From contig CAYTPW010000005.1 in the NCBI GenBank assembly GCA_964439935.1, forward strand, positions 107,887-171,886: 64,000 nt of DNA, in the 5' to 3' direction. The position numbers were made by a program, and so were the translations under genes. How positions within the stretch are numbered: position 1 is the stretch's first letter; the number at the start of each line of letters is the position of its first letter. Below are positions 36,526 through 44,784 of this stretch, piece after piece. Origin of the DNA: JABMQW01 sp964439935 (GTDB taxonomy: Bacteria; Fidelibacterota; Marinisomatia; Marinisomatales; TCS56). The notes below the pieces were generated by a model that did no database searches, was not told where the DNA came from, and worked only from the letters and a program-made list of their open reading frames with translations.

Positions 36526-38166
36526 TCAAGTAACTCGAACAACTTCATCGATAGATGTGGCACCCTGGAGTACTTTTCGAAAACCATCATACTTCAGCTG
36601 TATTAAACCGTCCTTTAGTGCTTGTTTTAATAAAGTATCATACTGGGCACCGGAAACAATCAAGCGGCGTATATTCTCATTAATTAACAGGAATTCATAT
36701 AAACCAAGTCGACCTTTATAACCCTGTTTGCGACAGAATTTACAGCCTGCTCCCCGGTAAAAATTCACTTTCGAAGTAACATTCTTTATTCCAAAATCCT
36801 TTAAAATACCAGGATTCGGCTCATATGACTGTTTGCATTTCGGACATAATTTGCGGACCAGCCGCTGTGCCAGAATGGCTTTGGTTGAGGAAGAAACCAG
36901 AAAAGGTTCTACACCCATATCGACCAAACGGGTTACTGAACTCACTGTATCATTGGTATGGAGGGTACTGAGAACCAGATGACCGGTCAGAGCTGCCTGT
37001 ACCGATACTGCGGCCGTTTCCTGGTCTCGAATTTCACCGACCATTATGATGTCCGGATCCTGGCGTAATATCGATCGCAATCCCTGGGCAAAAGTAAGAC
37101 CAATTTTGTGATTGACGTTTGACTGGCGTATAACCGGTAGACGGTATTCAACTGGATCCTCAATGGTGATAATATTCTTGTCCGGTGTGTTTAATGCGTT
37201 TAAGGCTGAATACAGAGTAGTCGTTTTGCCAGATCCGGTTGGACCAGTCACGAGGATGATACCATTTGGTTCATGGATGGTAGCGTTAAACTGACTTAGC
37301 ATTTTATCAGTCATGCCTAACTGTTCCAGCTGGATCTCTACACTGCTTTGATCGAGGATACGGATGACAACATTTTCACCAAAATAAGTCGGCAGTGTTG
37401 AGACACGATAATCATAAGGTTTATCGTCGACCACATTCTTGAATCGACCATCCTGGGGCAGTCGCTTTTCGGCTATGTTCAGATCGGACATGACTTTGAT
37501 ACGTGAAATGATCTCGTCTTGCAGATCGGAGGGATGCTCAAAAATGGTTTCCATTATACCATCGACCCGGAAACGTACCCGAATGACATGTTCGTCCGGT
37601 TCAATATGAATATCACTAGCTTTTATTTTTACCGCCTGCTCAATCATCAGTTCAACCAGCTGAATCATTGGTGAATCATCACCGGTGGCTTTACTTGTAT
37701 CCATGGTACGGATTTTTTGCAGTACATCATCCATGGGTTTGGACGTGCCATATTGCTCGTCCAGCGCTTCCAAAATTTCACTTTCGGCGCACAAGGTCGG
37801 TTCGATTTCCATTTTGGTCATGCGCGAAAGCTCATCGAAGATATCAATATGGGATGGATCCGCTATCCCGATCGTCAGAGTATTTTCAATCTGGAATAGT
37901 GGTATCACCCGGTTATGACGTGCGTAATCTTCCGGTATCAGTTTAACGGTGGCCGGATCAAATAAATAATTTTCCAGAAATAAATAAGGGATATCAAGCT
38001 GTTGACCTAGTGAAGTAACCAGATCATGCTCGGTAAGAAAACCTAACTTTACGATAGTCGTACCGAGTGGATCACCGCTGGTTTTCTGTTGTTTTAATCC
38101 TTTCTCCAGTTGCTCATCAGTGATGGCACCACTATCAACAAGTAATTCTCCGATTCGTTTTTTCAT
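36526..38166 (-). CDS. pilB: Type IV pilus assembly ATPase PilB
   Basis: The 546-residue GspE/PilB ATPase has an N-terminal MshEN-type domain (1-140, with repeats such as KLGFLTEHDLVTSLGQQLDIP, listed here only by position about 42-62), Walker A GPTGSGKTTT near 310, IITIEDPVEY, Walker B IMVGEIRD and TLHTND. A zinc-binding tetracysteine (CPKC near 445 and CKFC near 473) is intact. The MshEN domain type often binds c-di-GMP, which fits the GGDEF gene in this window. It powers pilin polymerisation from the cytoplasm. PilD is encoded five bases upstream. Confidence 0.94.
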   Translation of the reverse strand: MKKRIGELLVDSGAITDEQLEKGLKQQKTSGDPLGTTIVKLGFLTEHDLVTSLGQQLDIPYLFLENYLFDPATVKLIPEDYARHNRVIPLFQIENTLTIGIADPSHIDIFDELSRMTKMEIEPTLCAESEILEALDEQYGTSKPMDDVLQKIRTMDTSKATGDDSPMIQLVELMIEQAVKIKASDIHIEPDEHVIRVRFRVDGIMETIFEHPSDLQDEIISRIKVMSDLNIAEKRLPQDGRFKNVVDDKPYDYRVSTLPTYFGENVVIRILDQSSVEIQLEQLGMTDKMLSQFNATIHEPNGIILVTGPTGSGKTTTLYSALNALNTPDKNIITIEDPVEYRLPVIRQSNVNHKIGLTFAQGLRSILRQDPDIIMVGEIRDQETAAVSVQAALTGHLVLSTLHTNDTVSSVTRLVDMGVEPFLVSSSTKAILAQRLVRKLCPKCKQSYEPNPGILKDFGIKNVTSKVNFYRGAGCKFCRKQGYKGRLGLYEFLLINENIRRLIVSGAQYDTLLKQALKDGLIQLKYDGFRKVLQGATSIDEVVRVT

Positions 38167-38171
38167 AGGGC

Positions 38172-38960
38172 TCAGTTAGTTTGAAAGATGAAATTTAGAT
38201 ATGCTTGAATTAGTTCGTTACCAAAAAATATCCCGACTAAGGCCGCAAGACTGAAATAAAAACCGAATGGGAATTTGTTGGATGCGATTGATTTTTTGAT
38301 TGCCAATTGAATTGAAGAGACCAATACGATCATGATTGCAGCAAGAAAAATGGACAGGGACATAATTTGCCAGCCCAGAAAGCTTCCGATTAGTCCGGCT
38401 AGTTTAATATCACCGATACCCATAGTATCTTTCTTAAACATATAATTTCCCAGTAATCGAATTATTGTCATCGATCCGATTCCGACAACCAATCCCAGTA
38501 ATGCGGAAATCAATGTATGATCTCCAGGTTTCAATAGTGCTGCCAGAACCAGCCCGAGAACAATTCCGGGTAAAGTCATGCTGTCAAAAATTAGATAATG
38601 TTGGAGGTCGATCACAGCGATTGGTATTAATAAGAGAAGAATGACCGAGTAATAGATATAGTCAGTCGTCCAATCGAACCGGAGAAATAAGCCGAGCAGT
38701 ATTAGGGCTGTCAACAATTCGACAAGCGGATACTGGCTTGAGATCCGTTCTTTGCAGAAGCTGCAACGACCTTTCAGAAGGATGAAACTAATAACCGGAA
38801 TATTCTGCCACCACTTAATAGAATTTTCACAATGTGGGCAGTGGGAAGTGGGGGAGATTATGGACTGGTTTTTAGGAATGCGAACGATGCACACATTTAG
38901 AAAACTGCCCAGGATAAGTCCTGCTGCAATGATTATTGTTATGTGAATAATATTAAGCAA
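38172..38960 (-). CDS. pilD: Prepilin peptidase/N-methyltransferase PilD
   Basis: The 262-residue inner-membrane aspartic protease has the N-terminal zinc tetracysteine (CPHC and CSFC, about 42 to 72) of the bifunctional form and the two catalytic Asp motifs, DLQHYLIFD and GIGDIKL. It should cleave and N-methylate PilA and the five pseudopilins of this window; no second peptidase is seen. Its start overlaps the end of the upstream receiver gene by eight bases, so it is cotranslated with it. Confidence 0.94.
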   Translation of the reverse strand: MLNIIHITIIIAAGLILGSFLNVCIVRIPKNQSIISPTSHCPHCENSIKWWQNIPVISFILLKGRCSFCKERISSQYPLVELLTALILLGLFLRFDWTTDYIYYSVILLLLIPIAVIDLQHYLIFDSMTLPGIVLGLVLAALLKPGDHTLISALLGLVVGIGSMTIIRLLGNYMFKKDTMGIGDIKLAGLIGSFLGWQIMSLSIFLAAIMIVLVSSIQLAIKKSIASNKFPFGFYFSLAALVGIFFGNELIQAYLNFIFQTN

Positions 38961-39318
38961 TTAACCTCTGAATCGTGTCTATTAATTTTTTTTCGTCAAA
39001 TGGTTTGGTCAGATATGCATCGGCACCGGTTGTCTGCCCGGTTTTCTGATCAATCTCTTCAGATTTGGCAGTCAGCATCAAAATTGGAATATGTTGGTAA
39101 GTTTCATCAAATTTTAGATATCGGCTCAATCTGAAACCATCCAGTCGTGGTAGCATTATATCCAGAATAATAAGATCGGGATTTATGTTGCGAGCTTTTT
39201 CTAGTCCGCTCAATCCATCGGTGGAATATTCGAAATTATATTCAAGTTTATTAATCAGATTTTTCAAAAGTGTCACCATTCCGGTATCATCTTCGATTAG
39301 CAAGATTGTTTTTGCCAT
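38953..39318 (-). CDS. Single-domain response regulator (PilG/PilH-like)
   Basis: The 121-residue protein is only a receiver: IEDD acidic pair, phospho-acceptor Asp in IILDIMLP, Thr in MLTAKS, Lys in LTKPF. It is about half identical by eye to the next receiver upstream, so the pair arose by duplication. Placement inside the pilus operon suggests a role in pilus motility control such as PilG/PilH, but no CheA-type kinase is visible here. Confidence 0.9.
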   Translation of the reverse strand: MAKTILLIEDDTGMVTLLKNLINKLEYNFEYSTDGLSGLEKARNINPDLIILDIMLPRLDGFRLSRYLKFDETYQHIPILMLTAKSEEIDQKTGQTTGADAYLTKPFDEKKLIDTIQRLIA

Positions 39319-39327
39319 GGATATTGC

Positions 39328-39693
39328 CTATTTGAGGAATTTATTAATTGTGTTAACTATTATATTTTTGTCGAACGGCTTGGTAATATATTCATCAGCG
39401 CCAGTTTGGATACCGATTTCCTGATCATGTGTTTCCGATTTTGCTGTCAGCATTACGATAGGAATTCGGCTGTAAGTATCATCAAATTTCAGGAAACGAC
39501 TGATTTTAAATCCATCGAGTTTTGGCAACATGATGTCAAGAAAAATCAGATCCGGTTTCAAATCCCTGGCCATTGCTAAACCGGTTAATCCATCAGTTGC
39601 CGTCAGGATTTTCAGGCCCAGTGGTTTGATGAATGTGGCTAGAAGGGCGGTGATATTCGGATCATCATCGATTACGAGGATAGTTTTATTCAT
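39328..39693 (-). CDS. Single-domain response regulator (PilG/PilH-like)
   Basis: The 121-residue receiver has IDDD, phospho-acceptor Asp in IFLDIMLP, MLTAKSE and ITKPFD. It closely resembles its neighbour at 38953-39318, nine bases downstream. The two may act as an opposed pair, as PilG and PilH do, or one may be a phosphate sink. The domain assignment is certain; the role is inferred from context. Confidence 0.9.
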   Translation of the reverse strand: MNKTILVIDDDPNITALLATFIKPLGLKILTATDGLTGLAMARDLKPDLIFLDIMLPKLDGFKISRFLKFDDTYSRIPIVMLTAKSETHDQEIGIQTGADEYITKPFDKNIIVNTINKFLK

Positions 39694-39713
39694 TTTTAGC
39701 TACTCTATCTTTA

Positions 39714-39992
39714 TTAAAAGCCCAGTTTGCCCATTAGCTTGGCGATCAAACCTTTGGCATTAAAATGTTTACAGGTACTATCTTTGAGAACTTCCCGCTT
39801 CCAAATGTAACAATATCCTTCAAACAGGGAACCGGTTCTGTTAAATTTATCACAATTACTACAGCGGTATGATCGGCTGCGGTATGGATCGTTACCGGTA
39901 GTAAAAAAATAGCGCCAGGATGAAACAAATATCAGCAAAATAATTAGTACTATAATTGCCAGAATTGCTGATTGTGTTGTAAACACGCCCAT
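39714..39992 (-). CDS. Small membrane protein with four-cysteine cluster
   Basis: The 92-residue protein has one N-terminal membrane helix (about 8-28) and a cytoplasmic or periplasmic tail with CSNC, then a C-Y-x-W segment and a final TCKHF. The four Cys could bind zinc or an iron-sulfur centre. No family is recognised. Tight spacing (about 10-20 bases) to the LysM gene and receivers places it in the pilus operon. Confidence 0.65.
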   Translation of the reverse strand: MGVFTTQSAILAIIVLIILLIFVSSWRYFFTTGNDPYRSRSYRCSNCDKFNRTGSLFEGYCYIWKREVLKDSTCKHFNAKGLIAKLMGKLGF

Positions 39993-40001
39993 TTTAATTA
40001 A

Positions 40002-41216
40002 TCACTCCTCGGGAACTGGGACTTTAAGTACCTGGCCAGGGTAAATTGAGTCGGGATCAGCAATCTGATCTTTATTGTAGAGAAATAATATACGCCAGGC
40101 ATATGGATTAGCATAGAGACGATGTTGTTTAGCAATATTCCATAAATGATCGCCGGGAACAACTTCATGTAATTCGTAGTGATCGAAATAAATCAGATTC
40201 GATATTATCAGACTGTCCTGGATCGTAAGACATAGGGTTCGGTTGTCAGCTAAAGTATAATAATAAGCATCTGTTTCTTCGGATTCACCGTACATCTTTA
40301 CAATGCGATCCTGCTTAATCAGGATTGAATCACGCAGACCACCAACATCCAGATAAAGATTATAATTGGTTTCTCTAATTCCTGAATTTTCTGCAAATAG
40401 GTCCTGTCGATGGAGATATTTATTTGCGGTCTGCCGATAATTATTATAGCGAGCACTGAAATCGTCTGAAGTTGACAAACTGCTGTCCAGCAAAACGAGA
40501 ATCGAATCGCGAATAGTTATCAAATCCAGATATTGCTCGATGAAAATATTATCGAATAAAGTCCGAGAGAGCTGTTGCTTGGTCAGTTTTGATTGCGTGC
40601 TTGCGAAATCCATTTCCATCTGATTGTAGCGCATGCGCAGCTCTTGGATCTGATCATAATAATTATCGCTCTGCAGTTCCAAATCACCGATGTGCTTTTG
40701 GTATTGTTCATTCTGCAATGCAGTCGAGGACATACGAACATTCAGCTTGGTCATATCATCAGTCAACCCGCGATTCATACTATGAAGCAATGCCAGTGAA
40801 TCTTCCAGCATATCCCAGACAGTTGGCAGTCGTTTGGCTTGAATTGTATCTGCATCAACAAGGTAAATATGTCCAAGATCATATTTACCATTTGCGATCA
40901 ACTTAGGGCTGACACTGCGTTCAGCTGTGATAAATTGCTTTAGTGCCAGTTGTTTGGAAAATTGAAATGATAGATTAATATCAAAAAGATAATAATCTCT
41001 GGGGATATCCAGGGCTACGGTAAAAGTTCCACCGGAATCAGTCATGAAAATGACCGGTTGTTCAAATCCATTAACTTCGACCAGACAGTCTTCAACTTCG
41101 CGGATCAGGCCGTTCTCATCAAAGAGTACCTTTCCATTGAAATCCACTGGTTGGGGATTATTCGGCATTTGACCGAATATGAGCATTGAACTAATGACAA
41201 TAAAGATGATAATCAT
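40002..41216 (-). CDS. Secreted coiled-coil protein with C-terminal LysM domain
   Basis: The start at 41216 forms an ATGA overlap with pilT and begins a signal peptide (MIIIFIVISSMLIFGQ); an in-frame ATG at 41273 would destroy it. The 404-residue product has a beta-rich N-terminal region (20-125), a coiled coil (about 135-320), and one LysM domain at the C-terminus (VVPGDHLWNIAKQH to PGQVLKVPVP). LysM binds peptidoglycan. In pilus loci such proteins (TsaP, FimV type) anchor the secretin or the machine to the wall; the analogous role here is inferred. Confidence 0.82.
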   Translation of the reverse strand: MIIIFIVISSMLIFGQMPNNPQPVDFNGKVLFDENGLIREVEDCLVEVNGFEQPVIFMTDSGGTFTVALDIPRDYYLFDINLSFQFSKQLALKQFITAERSVSPKLIANGKYDLGHIYLVDADTIQAKRLPTVWDMLEDSLALLHSMNRGLTDDMTKLNVRMSSTALQNEQYQKHIGDLELQSDNYYDQIQELRMRYNQMEMDFASTQSKLTKQQLSRTLFDNIFIEQYLDLITIRDSILVLLDSSLSTSDDFSARYNNYRQTANKYLHRQDLFAENSGIRETNYNLYLDVGGLRDSILIKQDRIVKMYGESEETDAYYYTLADNRTLCLTIQDSLIISNLIYFDHYELHEVVPGDHLWNIAKQHRLYANPYAWRILFLYNKDQIADPDSIYPGQVLKVPVPEE

Positions 41217-42313
41217 TTCGGCTTCACGACTCGTTTCTTTGCATGCAGAACATTGCGAATACTCCCCGCCCATTCCTCGAATGGCCTGGTTTCCACCGCA
41301 TATTTTTGAGCTTCATCCAGGGATATTTCATCTGAATCCAGCAAGCTGATCAGTGATTGGTCGCTGGATTGCATACCGTCCTCGGTCGATGTCTGGATTG
41401 CCGATAAAAGCTGGTGCGATTTCCTCTCGCGGATCAAATTCCGGATGCTGTTGGTACCCAGCATTATTTCCATACTGGCCACGCGTCCGTCAGTATTTTT
41501 CCGTCGCAGCAATTTCTGGGCAATAACACCCTGAAGTGTACTTGAAAAAATCGAGCGGATCTGATTGTGTTGACTGGAAGGAAAAACGTCGATCACCCGG
41601 TCAGCTGCTTCCGGTGCACTGCCAGTATGGAGCGTGCCCAGAACTAAATGACCGGTTTCAGCAGCTGTCAAAGCCAGCGATATGGTGTCAAGATCCCGTA
41701 ACTCGCCTACCAGAATTACATCTGGATCTTCTCGCAGTGCTGCACGCAGCGCGTTGGCAAAAGAATTGGAATGACTGCCGATTTCACGTTGGGTGATCAA
41801 ACATTTTTTACTTTTATGTACAAACTCAATTGGATCTTCGACTGTGAGAATATGCCCGCGGCGTTTCGAATTGATATGGTCGACGAAGGCTGACAGGGTA
41901 GTGGATTTCCCGCTACCGGTGGCCCCGGTGACCAAAATCAATCCTTTTAGCCTGTTGGCCAATTTAAATACAGCTGGTGGAGCCAAGATATCGTCCAGGG
42001 TCATGATTTTTTCCGGAATTATCCGGAAGGCGGCGCCCATTCCGTTCAGAGCCTGGAAAATATTGACCCTGAAACGACCCAGTCCCTTGATGTTCCAGCC
42101 GATATCAATTTCATTCTCCCGCTCGAAATCACCGATCTGTTTTTCGGTCAGAATACCATAAATTGTATCGTGGGCTTCTTTGGGGCTCAGCGGTTGCATA
42201 TCCAGCCAGTGTGTATCACCGTTCTTGCGGATAATTGGTGGATAATTAGAGCTTAAATGAAAATCGGAAGCACCGGCTTTGGTCGCTGCGGTAAGAATTC
42301 TGATTAAGTCCAT
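41213..42313 (-). CDS. pilT: Type IV pilus retraction ATPase PilT
   Basis: The 366-residue ATPase has Walker A GATGSGKSTT, ILTVEDPIEF, Walker B ILVGELRD, TLHTGS, and the PilT-specific NSIRNLIRE motif, the best match to PilT among the three paralogues here. It sits between the secretin and LysM genes. It depolymerises pili for twitching or DNA uptake. Overlap of four bases with the LysM gene indicates translational coupling. Confidence 0.92.
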   Translation of the reverse strand: MDLIRILTAATKAGASDFHLSSNYPPIIRKNGDTHWLDMQPLSPKEAHDTIYGILTEKQIGDFERENEIDIGWNIKGLGRFRVNIFQALNGMGAAFRIIPEKIMTLDDILAPPAVFKLANRLKGLILVTGATGSGKSTTLSAFVDHINSKRRGHILTVEDPIEFVHKSKKCLITQREIGSHSNSFANALRAALREDPDVILVGELRDLDTISLALTAAETGHLVLGTLHTGSAPEAADRVIDVFPSSQHNQIRSIFSSTLQGVIAQKLLRRKNTDGRVASMEIMLGTNSIRNLIRERKSHQLLSAIQTSTEDGMQSSDQSLISLLDSDEISLDEAQKYAVETRPFEEWAGSIRNVLHAKKRVVKPK

Positions 42314-42321
42314 ACTAATAC

Positions 42322-43698
42322 CTATGATTCGGTGTCCGCGTGTAGAAGGTGCGGTGTGATGAAAATTAGTAAATCACTTTTTTCCTTTTCGTTATCGACT
42401 GAAGTGAATAATAATTTCCCGAGAAAAGGAATATTGCCCAGAAATGGAACCTTTCTCTCGGTTTGCCGGATATCCTCCTTTATTAAACCGCCGATCGCGA
42501 TTGTTTCGCCATTATCAACCCGTACTTGAGTTGCTGCCAGGCGTCGAGAAATAATCGGTTGATCCAGGTTCGGTCCGGAATACCCGGTAATAGCCTCTAC
42601 AGTCGGTTCAACTGCCAGGGTTATCTGACCGTTCTTGTGGACATGCGGTAGTACCAATAGTGATATTGCGATGGTCACTTTTTCGGCTGTTTCTGTCGCT
42701 ACCGCACCACCGGCTCCGGCCGCAACAGTTGGTACAATTACCGTAACCTCAGTTTCGACATTTATTATTGCCCGTTGATTATCTAAAGTGGCTACTCGTG
42801 GATCCGACAATAATTTTGATTTACCGGTTGCCTGGAGCATCTCAAGCAGTATCTCAAATTCCTGAAAGGATAGAATGGCCAGGTTAAGGTCTTTGAATGC
42901 TGCAAGTCCCAGACCTGCTGATCCAGTACCACCGGCAGCTCCTGCGCCTCCTGCAGCACCAGCACCACCGGCTGTGACGAGACCGGTTGAAGTAGATAAA
43001 GCCGGCCCACCCTGTAATTTTGCTTTGGCGGTCCAATCGATACCCATTTCTTCATTCTCAGTAAGCGTAGTTTCGATAAATTTAACGCTGATCATAATCT
43101 GAGCTGGCGGTATATCCAGCTGCGCGATCAGTCGCTCAATATTCGGAATATTTTCCGGTTCATCAGTTATGACGATTATATCAGCAATATCTTCCGCCGA
43201 ACCACCCGATAAATTTTCCTCGGATAGTTTCGAAGATTGACTGAAAACCTGGATGCGCCCTTTTTCAGTTATTACATCTTCTAAAGGTGATAACATATCA
43301 GAGGCGGTTACATAATCCAATTCAAATACTTTAGTTACCAGTTCGCCACGCATGTCAGAATCGATTGGCTTAATAATCAGAATATTGTCCTGAATCAAAT
43401 AATCATAGCCATTGGCGACTAAAATTGCATCGAGAGCACCTTTCAAGGTCACTTTATTGAAATTGACCGTTACGACACCACTGATATTTTCGTTGACTAT
43501 CAGATTAAAACCATTCTGTTTTGACAGTAAACGTAGAACATCCTGCAGATCGGCTTCCACAAATTCCATTGTTAATAATTTGTTTGGATCCAAGGCGGTG
43601 GGTATATCTCGTGTTTGACCACACAGGGAAGTATGACCAGTGATGAGGAAAATGGCTGTTAAAAAAATAATCGTTCTGATATTGTTAATCTTATCCAT
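42322..43698 (-). CDS. pilQ: Outer-membrane secretin PilQ
   Basis: The 458-residue protein has a signal peptide (about 1-28), an STN/N0 domain (EFVEADLQDVLRLLSKQNGFN by position 45-65), one N1-like domain, and a secretin domain at about 220-455 (GKSKLLSDPRVATLDNQ and VRVDNGETIAIGGLIKED, PFLGNIPFLGKLF). It is shorter than PilQ of proteobacteria because AMIN domains are absent. A Gly/Ala-rich loop lies near 245-265. It forms the outer-membrane pore for the pilus. Its start overlaps the end of the pilP-like gene by eight bases. Confidence 0.93.
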   Translation of the reverse strand: MDKINNIRTIIFLTAIFLITGHTSLCGQTRDIPTALDPNKLLTMEFVEADLQDVLRLLSKQNGFNLIVNENISGVVTVNFNKVTLKGALDAILVANGYDYLIQDNILIIKPIDSDMRGELVTKVFELDYVTASDMLSPLEDVITEKGRIQVFSQSSKLSEENLSGGSAEDIADIIVITDEPENIPNIERLIAQLDIPPAQIMISVKFIETTLTENEEMGIDWTAKAKLQGGPALSTSTGLVTAGGAGAAGGAGAAGGTGSAGLGLAAFKDLNLAILSFQEFEILLEMLQATGKSKLLSDPRVATLDNQRAIINVETEVTVIVPTVAAGAGGAVATETAEKVTIAISLLVLPHVHKNGQITLAVEPTVEAITGYSGPNLDQPIISRRLAATQVRVDNGETIAIGGLIKEDIRQTERKVPFLGNIPFLGKLLFTSVDNEKEKSDLLIFITPHLLHADTES

Positions 43699-44218
43699 CA
43701 GACTTGAAACTCCCTTTCATTTTTATGATATAATGCTGATTACCTTCAGCCAGAATCACGGAATTATCTTTTACTGTCACCAAAGTCATTCCATCGAAGA
43801 TATCTCCTAACTTAAGGACTTCCTTATCAATCAGGATCGTTGGTATATCTCCTCGGTATGAAATAGCCGTTAATTCGTATTCATCCAAATGGATTATCTC
43901 TTGCGGTTTTTCTTCCTCTAATCCAATCTGAGTGGTTTCCTTGAGTTCAAATAATTCTCCAATGAATGGATCGCGACCCCAGATCTGAGTGTAGTGCGGT
44001 ACAATTTTTATTTCAGCTTTTCTTTGCGATGCCAGTAGCTCAGTGTTGATCGGGGTATTTTGAGGTGCTTTAGCAACTACTGGCTATTGAGTCAGTTTGC
44101 GAACTTTCTCTGCAGCTTGCTTGGCTGTGGATCCGCTTGGATTAGAGACCATATCGTAAACCAGATAACCGGCTGTTACCCCCAGGACAATCAGTAATAT
44201 TTTTTGTGTACCGCTCAT
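43691..44218 (-). pseudogene. PilP/GspC-like gene interrupted by an in-frame amber codon
   Basis: An ATG at 44218 opens a frame with a membrane anchor (MSGTQKILLIVLGVTAGYLV) that runs to TAG at 44086-44084 (codon 45), then continues in the same frame without another stop to 43691. The second part has YTQIWGRDPFIGELFE, the start of a PilP/GspC-type periplasmic domain, and ends in a small beta domain. Order pilM-N-O-P-Q and length (175 codons) fit PilP. The stop falls in the linker between Gln and Pro; one C-to-T change from CAG would explain it. It could be a nonsense mutation, assembly error, or read-through; nothing in the window shows amber suppression. Confidence 0.8.
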
Positions 44219-44229
44219 GATACCGACAA

Positions 44230-44784
44230 TTAAATACTTCCTTTGGGATTGATAACGTAGATGTAGCTTACAATATTGATCATCAGATCCACTTCTTCAG
44301 CAATTCGCTCAAAGATGAAATCAGTTTGGTAATAATTAAACGACAATTCAGGTATTTGCTCGACAAAATGTCCCAAATCCAGAAAAGTGCCCCGAACTTG
44401 AATATCAATCGGTACTTTAATAAAATAATCGTCGGTGGCCAGTAACGCGTCGAGCGATGGCTGGATAAATTCAACTGATAGATTATTATTCTGGCAGACC
44501 TCGACAATTGCATTTGTGATAGCTGAAATTGAATCCTTGGTTGGGATAAGTACCGCCAGCGAATCAAAATCAAGGATCATCGTTTCCACCTCTTTTTGCA
44601 AAATCGGTAGTCTTGCAATCGTGTTACCATCCCGACGGATCTGCTGGTCTAAATTGACAATCTCTTTATCAAGCTCGGCAATTGCTTGCTTCTGTGGTAA
44701 GTAGAAGAATAATAACCAGACGGCAACCAATCCAATAACGCCTGCAAAAACGAGTAATATTTTTTGGCGGTAACTAATTTTCAT
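44230..44784 (-). CDS. pilO: Type IV pilus inner-membrane alignment protein PilO
   Basis: The 184-residue bitopic protein has one membrane helix (about 8-28), a coiled coil (30-70) and a ferredoxin-like domain (PTKDSISAITNAIVEVC, then IQVRGTFLDLGHFVEQI), as in PilO. It dimerises with PilN in the periplasm and links PilM to PilP and PilQ. Its start overlaps the end of the pilM-pilN fusion by 11 bases. Confidence 0.9.
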   Translation of the reverse strand: MKISYRQKILLVFAGVIGLVAVWLLFFYLPQKQAIAELDKEIVNLDQQIRRDGNTIARLPILQKEVETMILDFDSLAVLIPTKDSISAITNAIVEVCQNNNLSVEFIQPSLDALLATDDYFIKVPIDIQVRGTFLDLGHFVEQIPELSFNYYQTDFIFERIAEEVDLMINIVSYIYVINPKGSI

